From contig DXZF01000325.1 in the NCBI GenBank assembly GCA_019415425.1, forward strand, positions 1 through 11,070: DNA of 11,070 nucleotides, in the 5' to 3' direction. Under the pieces are notes generated by a model. The model was not told the DNA's origin. It did not search any database and saw nothing but the letters and a program-made list of their open reading frames with translations. The translations under genes were made by a program, and so were the position numbers. This document shows, piece by piece, positions 1 to 6,747 of the stretch; position 1 is the first letter of the stretch, and each line of letters opens with the position of its first letter. The stretch is from Bacillota bacterium. GTDB lineage: Bacteria; Bacillota; Clostridia; Christensenellales; QAND01.

Positions 1-274
1 AGGCGCACACATGCGCCTGCAGACAGTGCCGGAAGGCGAAAAACGATGGCAGAAAATCGTTTCCCGGGCGCAGGGTCGCATGCGTAGGAAAAGCGAACGA
101 GCGTAGTTGGTCGCTATACGGAACTGTGCTCACCCAGAGAGTGACCCCGCAGTACAGGCAGGGTCCGCCCCCCTCAAGCAAATGTGGACGCATTTGCGGC
201 AATGGGATTCCTGGCGGGGGGTTGGGGGTGGAATCCCCACGGCAAACGCGCCGGCTGCACGCGGCTGTTCGCGC
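1..274. other. Hairpin-rich noncoding region
   Basis: No convincing gene is visible here. One frame is open from the left edge to a TAG at 104-106 (34 codons) and could be the 3' end of a neighbouring plus-strand gene, but I recognise nothing in it. Several short inverted repeats are present: AGGCGC/GCGCCT at 1-18, AAACGAT/ATCGTTT at 41-62, GCAAATG/CATTTGC at 178-197 and GGGATTCC/GGAATCCC at about 204-237. They may belong to the 3' untranslated end of an upstream transcript or to a dispersed intergenic repeat, because part of 229-255 recurs at 2560-2587. Confidence 0.5.
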
Positions 275-303
275 TTTTCAAATTCAATTTGTTGGCGTAT
301 AAT
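275..303 (+). promoter_or_regulatory. Promoter of the hydratase gene
   Basis: A perfect -10 hexamer TATAAT (298-303) lies 17 bp after TTTTCA (275-280, 4 of 6 matches to the -35 consensus). It sits in a locally AT-rich stretch and would start a short leader of about 25 nt before the ATG at 336. No operator or riboswitch is evident between promoter and gene. Confidence 0.65.
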
Positions 304-335
304 AAGTTTAATATACACTTTGGGGAGGGTTGGGG

Positions 336-2525
336 ATGATTACCATTCACCGTTCGCCCGTCACCGTCCGGGACGGTGCATTCGACTTTGACCACGTGGA
401 GCCGGCGCGCAGGAGCGGCACCATGGCATACCGTATCCTGTCCGCGCACAATCGCAGCGGCAATATGCAGCAGCTGCAGATCGCCTTTGACGCGATGGCT
501 TCGCACGATATCACGTACGTCGGCATCATTCAGACGGCGCGCGCCAGCGGAATGAAGGCGTTCCCGCTGCCCTACGTGCTCACCAACTGCCACAACAGCC
601 TGTGCGCGGTGGGCGGCACCATCAACGAGGACGACCACCGCTTTGGCCTGTCCGCAGCGCAGAAGTACGGCGGCGAGTTCGTGCCCGCGCACATGGCGGT
701 CATCCACCAGTACATGCGCGAGGTGTACGCCGGCTGCGGCAAGATGATCCTCGCCTCCGACAGCCACACGCGCTACGGCGCGCTGGGCACCATGGCCGTG
801 GGCGAAGGCGGGCCGGAGCTGGTCAAGCAGCTTCTGGGCCGCACGTACGATCTGGCGTACCCCGAAGTGATCGGCATCTACCTCACCGGCGCCCCGCGCC
901 CCGGGGTCGGCCCGCAGGACGTGGCGCTGGCGCTGATCGGGCAGACCTTTGACGCCGGCATCGTCAAAAACAAGGTGCTGGAGTTCTTTGGCCCCGGCAT
1001 CGCCGAGCTGGATATGGATTTTCGCATGGGCATCGACGTCATGACCACCGAGACCGCGTGCCTGTCCTCCATCTGGCAGACGGATGAAACGGTGCAGCAG
1101 TTCCTCACCGTGCACGGCCGTCCGCAGGAATACGCGCGCATTGCGCCGGAGGCGGTGGCCACGTACGACGGGCTGATCGAGATCGACCTGTCCACCATCG
1201 AGCCGATGATCGCCCTGCCGTTCCACCCCAGCAACGCCTATACCATCCGCGAATTGAAGGAGAACATGGCGGATATCCTGCACGCGTGCGACGCGCGCAT
1301 CGCAGAGCAGAGCGGCAAGGCGCCCGACGTGCCGCTCGCCTCCAAGATGGAAAACGGCAACCTGCGCGTCGACCAGGGCGTGATTGCGGGCTGCTCCGGC
1401 GGCCTGTACCAGAACATCCTGCAGGCGCACCGCATCCTGACGGGCGGGCAGATCGGGCAGAACGCGTTCTCGCTCTCGATCTATCCGGCCAGCCAGCCCA
1501 TGATGATGGCGCTTTCCCAAAACGGCGTGCTTGCCGAGCTGATGGCACAGGGCGTCATCATCCGCTCGGCGTTCTGCGGGCCGTGCTTTGGCGCGGGCGA
1601 CGTGCCGGGCCACGGCGGGCTGTCCATCCGGCACACCACGCGCAACTTCCCCAACCGCGAAGGCAGCAAGCCCGGCGAGGGGCAGCAGGCGTTTGTGGCG
1701 CTGATGGACGCGCGCTCCATTGCGGCCACGGCGGCCCGTGGCGGCATGCTGACCGCGGCCACCGAGCTGGATCCGGCGCTGCTCTCGCGCGTGGACGCGC
1801 CGTACACCTTTGACGACAGCAGCTACCGCAGCCGCGTATACCATGGCGTGGGGCAACCCAAGCCGGAGACGGAGCTGCACTTTGGCCCCAACATCACCGA
1901 TTGGCCGCAGATGATCCCGCTGCCGCAGGATCTCGACCTGACCGTGGCCAGCGCCATCTACGATCCCGTGACCACCACGGACGAGCTGATCCCCTCGGGC
2001 GAGACGTCCAGCTACCGCAGCAACCCGCAGCGGCTGGCCGAGTTCGCGCTCTCGCGCAAGGACCCGGGCTATGTCGGCCGTGCCAAGGCCGTGTATGCGC
2101 AGGAGCTGCAGCGCCGCTCCGAGCGCCCGGACGCGCCGGGCCTGGGCACCATCGTGTTTGCGCTGCGCCCCGGCGACGGCTCTGCGCGCGAGCAGGCCGC
2201 CTCGTGCCAGCGCGTGCTGGGCGGCGTGGCCAATATCGCCAGCGAATACGCCACGCGCCGCTACCGCGCCAATGTGGTCAACTGGGGTATGCTGCCGTTT
2301 ATTCTGGACGACGCCGCGTCGTTTGGCATCGCCCCGGGCGACGTGGTGCAGTTGCGCGGCATCCGCGATGCCATCGCCTCGGGCGCCGATGCCGTGCAGG
2401 CCACGCTGGTGCAGGGCGAAAATGCGCGCACCATCACGCTGCGCCTGCCCGACCTCTCGCAGGGCGAGCGCGAGATCATCCTCGCCGGCTGCCTGATGAA
2501 CTACTACGCACAGCAGAACCAGTAA
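336..2525 (+). CDS. Aconitase-superfamily hydratase (YbhJ-like)
   Basis: This 729-aa protein resembles the YbhJ-type hydratases of the aconitase superfamily; the substrate is unknown. Three cysteines are spaced as in [4Fe-4S] aconitases: Cys353 in GCSGG, and Cys414 and Cys417 in [18 protein letters not shown] motif starts at Asp142, matching the aconitase DSHT active-site segment. The swivel domain near the C-terminus has GSAREQ with Arg618, equivalent to the aconitase substrate-binding SxRE, followed by NVVNWGMLP. The ATG at 336 is preferred because GGAGG (324-328) lies 7 nt upstream; an in-frame TTG at 330 would touch the ribosome binding site. It has its own promoter and stands as a single-gene unit ending before the hairpin at 2627. 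A cytosolic hydro-lyase or isomerase acting on a tricarboxylate-like acid is inferred. It is not canonical AcnA (about 900 aa) or LeuC. Confidence 0.88.
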   Translation: MITIHRSPVTVRDGAFDFDHVEPARRSGTMAYRILSAHNRSGNMQQLQIAFDAMASHDITYVGIIQTARASGMKAFPLPYVLTNCHNSLCAVGGTINEDDHRFGLSAAQKYGGEFVPAHMAVIHQYMREVYAGCGKMILASDSHTRYGALGTMAVGEGGPELVKQLLGRTYDLAYPEVIGIYLTGAPRPGVGPQDVALALIGQTFDAGIVKNKVLEFFGPGIAELDMDFRMGIDVMTTETACLSSIWQTDETVQQFLTVHGRPQEYARIAPEAVATYDGLIEIDLSTIEPMIALPFHPSNAYTIRELKENMADILHACDARIAEQSGKAPDVPLASKMENGNLRVDQGVIAGCSGGLYQNILQAHRILTGGQIGQNAFSLSIYPASQPMMMALSQNGVLAELMAQGVIIRSAFCGPCFGAGDVPGHGGLSIRHTTRNFPNREGSKPGEGQQAFVALMDARSIAATAARGGMLTAATELDPALLSRVDAPYTFDDSSYRSRVYHGVGQPKPETELHFGPNITDWPQMIPLPQDLDLTVASAIYDPVTTTDELIPSGETSSYRSNPQRLAEFALSRKDPGYVGRAKAVYAQELQRRSERPDAPGLGTIVFALRPGDGSAREQAASCQRVLGGVANIASEYATRRYRANVVNWGMLPFILDDAASFGIAPGDVVQLRGIRDAIASGADAVQATLVQGENARTITLRLPDLSQGEREIILAGCLMNYYAQQNQ

Positions 2526-2548
2526 GGGCGCGCTGCCCTTCTTCAAGG

Positions 2549-2594
2549 GTGCCATCCCTTTGGAATCCCTCATCGCAAACGCGCCTGCGTTTGC
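2549..2594 (+). repeat. Intergenic repeat fragment with hairpin
   Basis: After the hydratase stop, TGGAATCCCTCATCGCAAAC (from 2560) continuing into GCGCCTGC closely matches TGGAATCCCCACGGCAAACG at 229 and its continuation, in the same orientation and with one inserted base. It also holds a perfect GCAAACGC-GCCT-GCGTTTGC hairpin (2575-2594). The preceding GCCATCCCTTTGG recurs at 6722-6734. This looks like a dispersed intergenic element of this genome, but two partial copies are too few to define it. Confidence 0.4.
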
Positions 2595-2626
2595 TTTGGG
2601 CGATAGAAGGCGCTCCCCCTTCCAAC

Positions 2627-2670
2627 AAAACGCAACCGGGCGCATCCCACTTTGCGCCCGGTTGCGTTTT
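2627..2670. terminator. Bidirectional intrinsic terminator
   Basis: An 18-bp perfect inverted repeat (AAAACGCAACCGGGCGCA at 2627-2644 with its complement at 2653-2670) surrounds an 8-nt loop. It ends in TTTTT on the plus strand and TTTTGTT on the minus strand. It sits between the convergent hydratase and small hypothetical genes and probably ends both transcripts. Confidence 0.9.
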
Positions 2671-2675
2671 TATTG

Positions 2676-2954
2676 TCATCCAAAGGCGTGTCGGCTTCCG
2701 CCATCGCTTCCGATCTCTTCCAGCACTTGTACGATCTCTTCGATTTTCAAAAAACATTCCGCGTCGTTCAGCGCGTCGTCCCAAAGGATGTCCCGTATCC
2801 GGCAGAGCGCCTGATCACATCGCATCTCCAGCTGTTTTGGCCAGTCAGAAGCTTCCATTTTCTTCTCTAGCAGTGCGCCAATGCCCGCCTCCTCCACCAT
2901 TTTTCCAGCATTTCCCGGTATAAATCCATCTCCATGCCCCCATACTGCTTTCAT
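2676..2954 (-). CDS. Small conserved hypothetical protein
   Basis: A 92-aa acidic, mostly helical protein. The C-terminal half (LNDAECFLKIEEIV, then GSDGGSRHAFG) resembles small uncharacterised Firmicute proteins ending in GSRHDFG, as I recall them; no function is known to me. There are two internal cysteines and no signal peptide or membrane segment. The ATG at 2954 has a modest AGGA four nucleotides upstream; an internal Met (KMVEEAG) is an alternative start. The gene is divergent from the RHH regulator at 3035, and two exact copies of a 10-bp repeat lie in the shared upstream region. It ends five bases from the terminator at 2627-2670. That it is coding is fairly likely; its role cannot be read from the sequence. 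Confidence 0.65.
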   Translation of the reverse strand: MKAVWGHGDGFIPGNAGKMVEEAGIGALLEKKMEASDWPKQLEMRCDQALCRIRDILWDDALNDAECFLKIEEIVQVLEEIGSDGGSRHAFG

Positions 2955-2957
2955 TGA

Positions 2958-2977
2958 ATCCTACTTTATCCTACTTT
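2958..2977. promoter_or_regulatory. Tandem 10-bp direct repeat, possible operator
   Basis: ATCCTACTTT occurs twice head to tail with exactly one helical turn period, in the 80-bp space between the divergent small hypothetical and RHH genes. RHH regulators usually bind short direct or inverted repeats at about 10-bp spacing in their own promoter region. This is therefore a candidate operator for the adjacent RHH protein. That link is inference. Confidence 0.4.
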
Positions 2978-3034
2978 ATACGATACTTCAATAGGAAGGA
3001 GCATTTTATAGTATGTTTGTACGGGTGAAAGCAG

Positions 3035-3442
3035 ATGCAGAAGATGAAACCGCTCAAGCAAAAAGTGAGCCTCACCTTGGATGAAGACGTGCTGGAGAGG
3101 CGCAGGCTTCTGGCCGAGCAAAATGATCGTTCGCTCTCGCAGTACATCAACATCGTCTTAAAAGCGCATTTGCGCAGCGTCGATCAACGCGCTTCCCACA
3201 CGCAAGAAAGCGGACGTCGTCACAGGCAGGACGGCGTCCGCTTTTTTTGTCCATCGATTCTACCTTCCCGGCAGGCGCATGTGCGCGCCGGCAAGACGGC
3301 AGCCGGGCCAAACGCGGGCGCCCTTGCAGATTACCGGGCGGCCCTTTCCCAAAAATGGATTTCAACGCCTCTCTGCCGTGGCGTTGCGTATAAAAACCGC
3401 GCAAAGCACATAGCGTATCACCGCATCCATTCTTCCCGATGA
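3035..3442 (+). CDS. Ribbon-helix-helix regulator, frame reads through a terminator
   Basis: The first ~50 residues are a CopG/Arc-type RHH module: KQKVSLTLDEDVLERRRLL (strand and helix 1), then QNDRSLSQYINIVLKAHL (helix 2). This class makes dimeric DNA-binding regulators and many antitoxins. Usual length is 50-70 aa, but no stop follows the domain; the frame stays open to TGA at 3440-3442 (135 codons). A strong intrinsic terminator (3207-3249) lies inside this extension, so most transcripts should end before any stop codon. The extension after about residue 50 is Arg- and Ser-rich and unlike any domain I know. Either the stop was lost by mutation or sequencing error, or the mRNA is naturally nonstop. 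The ATG at 3035 has only a weak site (GGGTG, 9 nt upstream). No toxin gene is adjacent, so I do not call it an antitoxin. Confidence 0.6.
   Translation: MQKMKPLKQKVSLTLDEDVLERRRLLAEQNDRSLSQYINIVLKAHLRSVDQRASHTQESGRRHRQDGVRFFCPSILPSRQAHVRAGKTAAGPNAGALADYRAALSQKWISTPLCRGVAYKNRAKHIAYHRIHSSR
3207..3249 (+). terminator. Strong intrinsic terminator inside the RHH frame
   Basis: A 13-bp stem (AGCGGACGTCGTC paired with GACGGCGTCCGCT, one G-U pair) with an 8-nt loop is followed by seven T residues (3242-3248). It is a textbook intrinsic terminator and almost certainly ends the RHH transcript, although the RHH frame is still open here. Confidence 0.9.
3250..3440. other. Intergenic space before tspO
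   Basis: After the terminator, about 190 bp lead to tspO. I see no gene of their own. A TATAAA at 3389-3394 could be a -10 element for tspO, but no matching -35 box is found at normal spacing. Confidence 0.4.
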
Positions 3443-3452
3443 GGTGATCCCT

Positions 3453-3923
3453 TTGAAACACAAACATCTGCCATTGCTCGTCTGCCTGGCCATCCCGCTC
3501 GCCGCCGGCGCGCTGATCGCGCTGATCACCCACAGCAGCATGTCGGTCTGGACGGAGTTGCGCAAGCCGCCGCTCGCCCCGCCGGGCTGGCTGTTCCCGG
3601 TGGTGTGGAGCATCCTGTACGCGCTGATGGGCTACGCCTCGTACCTGGTGCTCACCGCGCCCGCCGCGCGCGACGACATCCGCCGGGCGCTTTTCGCGTA
3701 CGGCGCGCAGCTGCTGGTCAACCTCCTGTGGCCGGTGGTCTTTTTCAACCTGCGCGCCTGTGTGCCCGCCTTTGTGGTTCTGGTCCTGCTTTGGGCGCTG
3801 ATCGGCCTGACGGCGGCGCGCTTTCGCCCGCTCTCGCGCCGCGCCTCTCTCCTGCTGCTGCCCTACTGGCTGTGGGTCACGTTTGCCGGGTTCCTCAACC
3901 TGTCCATCTGCCTGCTCAACTGA
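3453..3923 (+). CDS. TspO/MBR family membrane protein
   Basis: A 156-aa polytopic membrane protein of the tryptophan-rich sensory protein / mitochondrial benzodiazepine receptor family, which binds porphyrins and related ligands and affects tetrapyrrole and stress responses. Family landmarks are clear: VWTELRKPPLAPPGWLFPVV (about 32-51), WSILYALMGYASY, QLLVNLLWPVVFF (87-98) and LLPYWLWVTFAGFLNLSICL near the C-terminus. Five hydrophobic segments fit the five-helix fold, and length is normal (150-165 aa). The start is taken as TTG at 3453: GAGGTGATCC (3441-3450) is an extended anti-SD match ending 2 nt before it. A GTG at 3444 lies within that site and is unlikely. No neighbouring tetrapyrrole genes are seen, and a terminator follows directly. 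Confidence 0.93.
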   Translation: MKHKHLPLLVCLAIPLAAGALIALITHSSMSVWTELRKPPLAPPGWLFPVVWSILYALMGYASYLVLTAPAARDDIRRALFAYGAQLLVNLLWPVVFFNLRACVPAFVVLVLLWALIGLTAARFRPLSRRASLLLLPYWLWVTFAGFLNLSICLLN

Positions 3924-3960
3924 ACCTGGCCCGTCGGGCCAATGCGGCCAATCCTACGGT

Positions 3961-3998
3961 AAAAAACCGACACCGCCACGAGAGCGGTGTCGGTTTTG
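3961..3998 (+). terminator. Terminator of tspO
   Basis: AAAACCGACACCGC (3963-3976) and GCGGTGTCGGTTTT (3984-3997) form a perfect 14-bp stem with a 7-nt loop. The stem base is A-rich on the left and T-rich on the right, so it can also work on the minus strand. Confidence 0.88.
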
Positions 3999-4086
3999 CG
4001 TTCCCACGCCCCAGCGCGCACGCCGCACGGGCGGCCGGGGCAAGGGCGGGCCGTTCCCCGCGCAAGGCAGCGCGGCGCCTGCTAAA

Positions 4087-4115
4087 TTAAAAAACACAGG
4101 GGCGTTGCCCCTGTG
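4087..4115 (-). terminator. Terminator of the tadA-ridA unit
   Basis: On the minus strand CACAGGGGC-AAC-GCCCCTGTG (4115-4095) is followed by six U residues (4094-4089). It begins 10 nt after the ridA stop codon. Confidence 0.9.
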
Positions 4116-4124
4116 CACATCCAC

Positions 4125-4502
4125 CTATTTGCTCAGCACTGCGATGCACTCGATCTCCACCAGACCGCCCTTGGGCAGGCCCGCCACCTGGATGCACGCG
4201 CGTGCGGGATGATGATCGGCAAAGTACTTGCCGTACACCTCGTTGACCACCGCAAAGTCGGCCATATCCGCCAAAAACACCGTGGTCTTGACCACATCGC
4301 CAAACGATGCGCCCGCTTCCTTGAGGATTGCGCCCAGGTTCTTGAGCGATTGCTCTGCCTGCGCGGCCACGCCTTCGGCCAGTTCGCCCGCACAGTTCAT
4401 GCCCAGTTGACCGGATACGTACAGCGTCTTGTCTGCCAGGATGCCCTGTACGTACGGCCCGATCGCCGCCGGCGCATCTTCTGCGTGAATGATCGTGTTC
4501 AT
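4125..4502 (-). CDS. RidA family enamine/imine deaminase
   Basis: A 125-aa RidA (YjgF/YER057c/UK114) protein. These trimeric enzymes hydrolyse reactive enamines and imines such as 2-aminoacrylate formed by PLP enzymes, protecting the cell from damage. Characteristic segments are AIGPYVQG near the N-terminus, LYVSGQLG, and PARACIQVAGLPKGGLVEIE. Arg101 matches the catalytic arginine (Arg105 of E. coli RidA) and Glu116 the conserved glutamate, so it should be active. The ATG at 4502 has AAGGAGG 8 nt upstream inside tadA. It overlaps the tadA stop as ATGA, suggesting translational coupling. The stop is TAG, which matters for the amber codon discussed in the maturase gene. Length is normal for the family. 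Confidence 0.95.
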   Translation of the reverse strand: MNTIIHAEDAPAAIGPYVQGILADKTLYVSGQLGMNCAGELAEGVAAQAEQSLKNLGAILKEAGASFGDVVKTTVFLADMADFAVVNEVYGKYFADHHPARACIQVAGLPKGGLVEIECIAVLSK

Positions 4503-4972
4503 CTGTCTGCCTCCTTGCGGGATTTCCGCTTTTCTCGAAAAAAAGATTGCAGAAGCGCTCTGCACGCCTCTTCCATGCATCCGGATTGCATCTGGCACCG
4601 GTGGTTGAACCGCGTATCGCCGGGCAGGGCATACAGCGAATGGCAGCAGCCCGCCTTTGGGTCCGGTGCGCCGTACACAATGCGCGCAATGCGGGCATTG
4701 ATCGCCGCGCCCGCGCACATGGGACACGGCTCTAATGTGACATAAAGCGTGCAGCCTGTCAAGCGCCAACCGCCCAATTTTTTGGCCGCGCGCTGCAGCG
4801 CCAGCAGTTCCGCGTGCGCGGTGGGGTCCTTTTTGCTCTCGCGCAGGTTGTGCGCGCGCGCCAGAATCACCCCGTCCCGCGCCACCACGGCGCCCACCGG
4901 CACCTCTCCCTTCCTGGCCGCAGCCTCGGCCTGCCGGATGGCGGCGCGCATCATCTTCACATCCTCATCCAC
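4499..4972 (-). CDS. tRNA-specific adenosine deaminase TadA
   Basis: A 157-aa zinc deaminase converting A34 to inosine in the anticodon of tRNA-Arg(ACG), an essential step in most bacteria. The zinc and catalytic motifs are intact: TAHAELLAL (His53, Glu55) and PCPMCAGA (Cys83, Cys86). Other family features are GEVPVGAVV near residue 22, HNLRE, and NARIARIVYGAPDPKAG. The start is GTG at 4972, with GGAGAGGGGG upstream at slightly long spacing; the ATGs at Met7 and Met8 would trim the N-terminus. It overlaps a 63-codon ORF upstream by 8 nt and ridA downstream by 4 nt, so the three frames read as one transcriptional unit. Confidence 0.95.
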   Translation of the reverse strand: MDEDVKMMRAAIRQAEAAARKGEVPVGAVVARDGVILARAHNLRESKKDPTAHAELLALQRAAKKLGGWRLTGCTLYVTLEPCPMCAGAAINARIARIVYGAPDPKAGCCHSLYALPGDTRFNHRCQMQSGCMEEACRALLQSFFREKRKSRKEADR

Positions 4973-5156
4973 GGCCCGTCCCCCTCTCCATCAGTCGCAT
5001 GCAACCGCGCGCGAGCAGCGCCAGCAGCGTCACGCGCCTGAGCTGCGCGCTCATCGCGCCGTGCGCGCGCCGTATCGTGGCATCGCGCGCCCCCGTTCCC
5101 ACAGCTTCCAGCGCCCTACATGCCTGCCGCACGCGCGCGGCGCCGCTTTGACCCAT
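4965..5156 (-). CDS. Possible small Arg-rich ORF before tadA
   Basis: A 63-codon frame (MGQSGAARVRQACRALEAVG onward) that stops 8 nt inside tadA, a junction typical of coupled genes. The product would be very basic and helical, with a short hydrophobic stretch (RVTLLALLARG) near the end. I recognise no family. GAAGGA lies only 1 nt from the ATG, so the start is poorly supported, and GC-rich DNA produces such frames by chance. It is listed because the overlap gives tadA a plausible coupling partner and no other gene covers this segment. Confidence 0.3.
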   Translation of the reverse strand: MGQSGAARVRQACRALEAVGTGARDATIRRAHGAMSAQLRRVTLLALLARGCMRLMERGTGRG

Positions 5157-5312
5157 TCCTTCATTGGTCCGCCCCTTTCCTGCTGCAAACAATGTACCAC
5201 AAAACGCCTTCGCGCGCACCCTCGTCCGCCACGTCCGTGCGCCCTTTTGCCTGCGCCGGCATAGGGTGCAGCGGGCGCTATTCGCCCATTTCATCTCACA
5301 GGAGGGATTCGG

Positions 5313-6688
5313 ATGGGAATCAACCTTTCCAACAAACAAATCAGCACCGCCAGCATTCCGTGCGACGGGACGTTCCAGGTCACGCTCGCGCTGGCCGCCT
5401 CACCTGATATCACCAGTCACCCCACCGACATCGCGCTCGTGCTGGACCGCTCGGGCAGCATGTCGGGCGCACCGCTGGCCAACATGAAGGCCGGGCCAAG
5501 ACGTTTATCGATATCATCGACGAGGCCACCGACGGTACCCAGGACGGCAACATCGGCATGGGCAGCCGGATCGGCATCGTGAGCTTTGCCGATGACGCCG
5601 TACAGAACACGCGGCTGATCACCTCAGTTGCCACCCTCAAGAGCGCGGTGGACGGCCTGACGGCCGGCGGCTCCACCAACCACGCCGATGCCTTCACCAA
5701 GGCCATCGAGCTGTTTGACCCCGCTTCCACCAACGCCAAGGTCATCGTCATGTTCACCGATGGCAAGACCACGGCCGGGCCGCCGCCCGCCCCTGTGGCC
5801 GCCGCGGCGCGCGCAGCCGGCATCATCATCTACTGCATCGGCCTGATCGGCCAGGATGGCATCGATGTCGCCGTGCTCAACGACTGGGCCACCGACCCCG
5901 ACGCCTCGCACGTGGCCGTCACGCCCAACGACGAAGATCTGGAGCAGCTGTTTGCCGACCTTGCGGCCAACATCACAAAGCCGGGCGCCACGCAAATCGT
6001 CATCGACGAAGTCGTCAACCCCGACTTTGCCATCCTGAGCTTCTCCGCGCCCAGCAAGGGCACAGTCAAACTCGTCGACGCGCAAACGCTGCAGTGGCAG
6101 ATCCCCTCGCTGGGCACCATGGCCAACGAGGGCGCTTCGCTGACCTTTGTGGTGCAGCACACCGGCGACACGTCGGGCGTCAAGGAAGTCAACCAGTCCA
6201 TCACGTATCAGGATGCCGAAAACAATGCCGTCACCTTCCCCACCCCCAGCGTTGCGGTGGACTGCGGCAACGAAGAGCATCCCGAGCCGTGCCCCACGCC
6301 GGTCAACGTCACCAAGGCCAGTTGCTCCGACTCCATGGTGGTGGACGCGGGCGACCTGTATATGCAGTCACAGGGCCGCATCCTGCAGGTGAATGTCAAC
6401 GTCAAAAACGTCTGCCCGCGCAAGCGCGTCGCGCTGGCCGTGGTCGTCACCGAGGTGGATACGCACGGCCTGGAGCACAACCGCGGCCTCAAGACCGTGA
6501 CGCTCCCGGCGCATGGCGGCGCCACCTGCCGCGATGTGCTGGTCAAGCGCCTGCGCTTTGTCCTGCCCGAGGACCTGAGCGTCTCCGGCGGGCCGACCAA
6601 CAGCATCTGTGGCACCCGCACGTTCAAGGTGCGCGCCATCGCCCACTATGTGGACAGCGACTTTGTGTGCTGCGATCAGGTGCAATGA
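5313..6688 (+). pseudogene. VWA-domain protein, broken by one frameshift
   Basis: Two overlapping frames (5313-5582, and the -1 frame from about 5495 to 6688) together encode one von Willebrand factor A protein of about 458 aa. The first part has the metal-ion-dependent adhesion motif DRSGSMS (Asp45, Ser47, Ser49). The second resumes with AKTFIDIIDEATDGTQDG and carries the rest of the fold: RIGIVSFADDA, GGSTNHADAFTKA and VIVMFTDGKTT. The C-terminal half is beta-rich with scattered cysteines, ending SDFVCCDQVQ. No signal peptide or anchor is seen. The break is at 5491-5497 (ccgggcc), where restoring one base (for example GGCGCC) rejoins the frames. GGAGG at 5301-5305 is 7 nt before the ATG. 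Everything else looks intact, so a recent mutation or sequencing error is more likely than an old pseudogene. The role, possibly protein or metal binding as in other VWA proteins, is unknown. Confidence 0.85.
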
Positions 6689-6697
6689 CGCCCTGCC

Positions 6698-6739
6698 CAC
6701 CGCCGCATCGCGGTGCAAAAGGCCATCCCTTTGGGATGG
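6698..6739. terminator. Tandem hairpins between convergent genes
   Basis: CACCGC/GCGGTG (6698-6715) is followed by CCATCCC-TTT-GGGATGG (6723-6739). On the minus strand the second hairpin is followed by CCTTTT, fitting a modest terminator for the racemase gene, which stops at 6748. The plus side has no T-tract. GCCATCCCTTTGG is also present at 2549-2562. Confidence 0.5.
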
Positions 6740-6747
6740 TCGTATGC

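Noticed and set aside
130..260. Possible T-box leader (AGAGAG-like and GGGTGGAA-like sequences)
   Set aside because: The core T-box sequence is not matched, there is no terminator/antiterminator pair before the gene, and a good promoter lies downstream of it.
174..2645. An 823-codon open frame on the minus strand
   Set aside because: It is antisense to the hydratase. The plus frame has aconitase motifs, a promoter and a ribosome binding site; the minus frame is Ala/Arg/His-rich with no recognisable motif and arises from GC-rich third positions.
5485..5500. Programmed -1 frameshift in the VWA gene
   Set aside because: There is no X-XXY-YYZ slippery heptamer at the junction and no obvious downstream pseudoknot; a one-base deletion is simpler.
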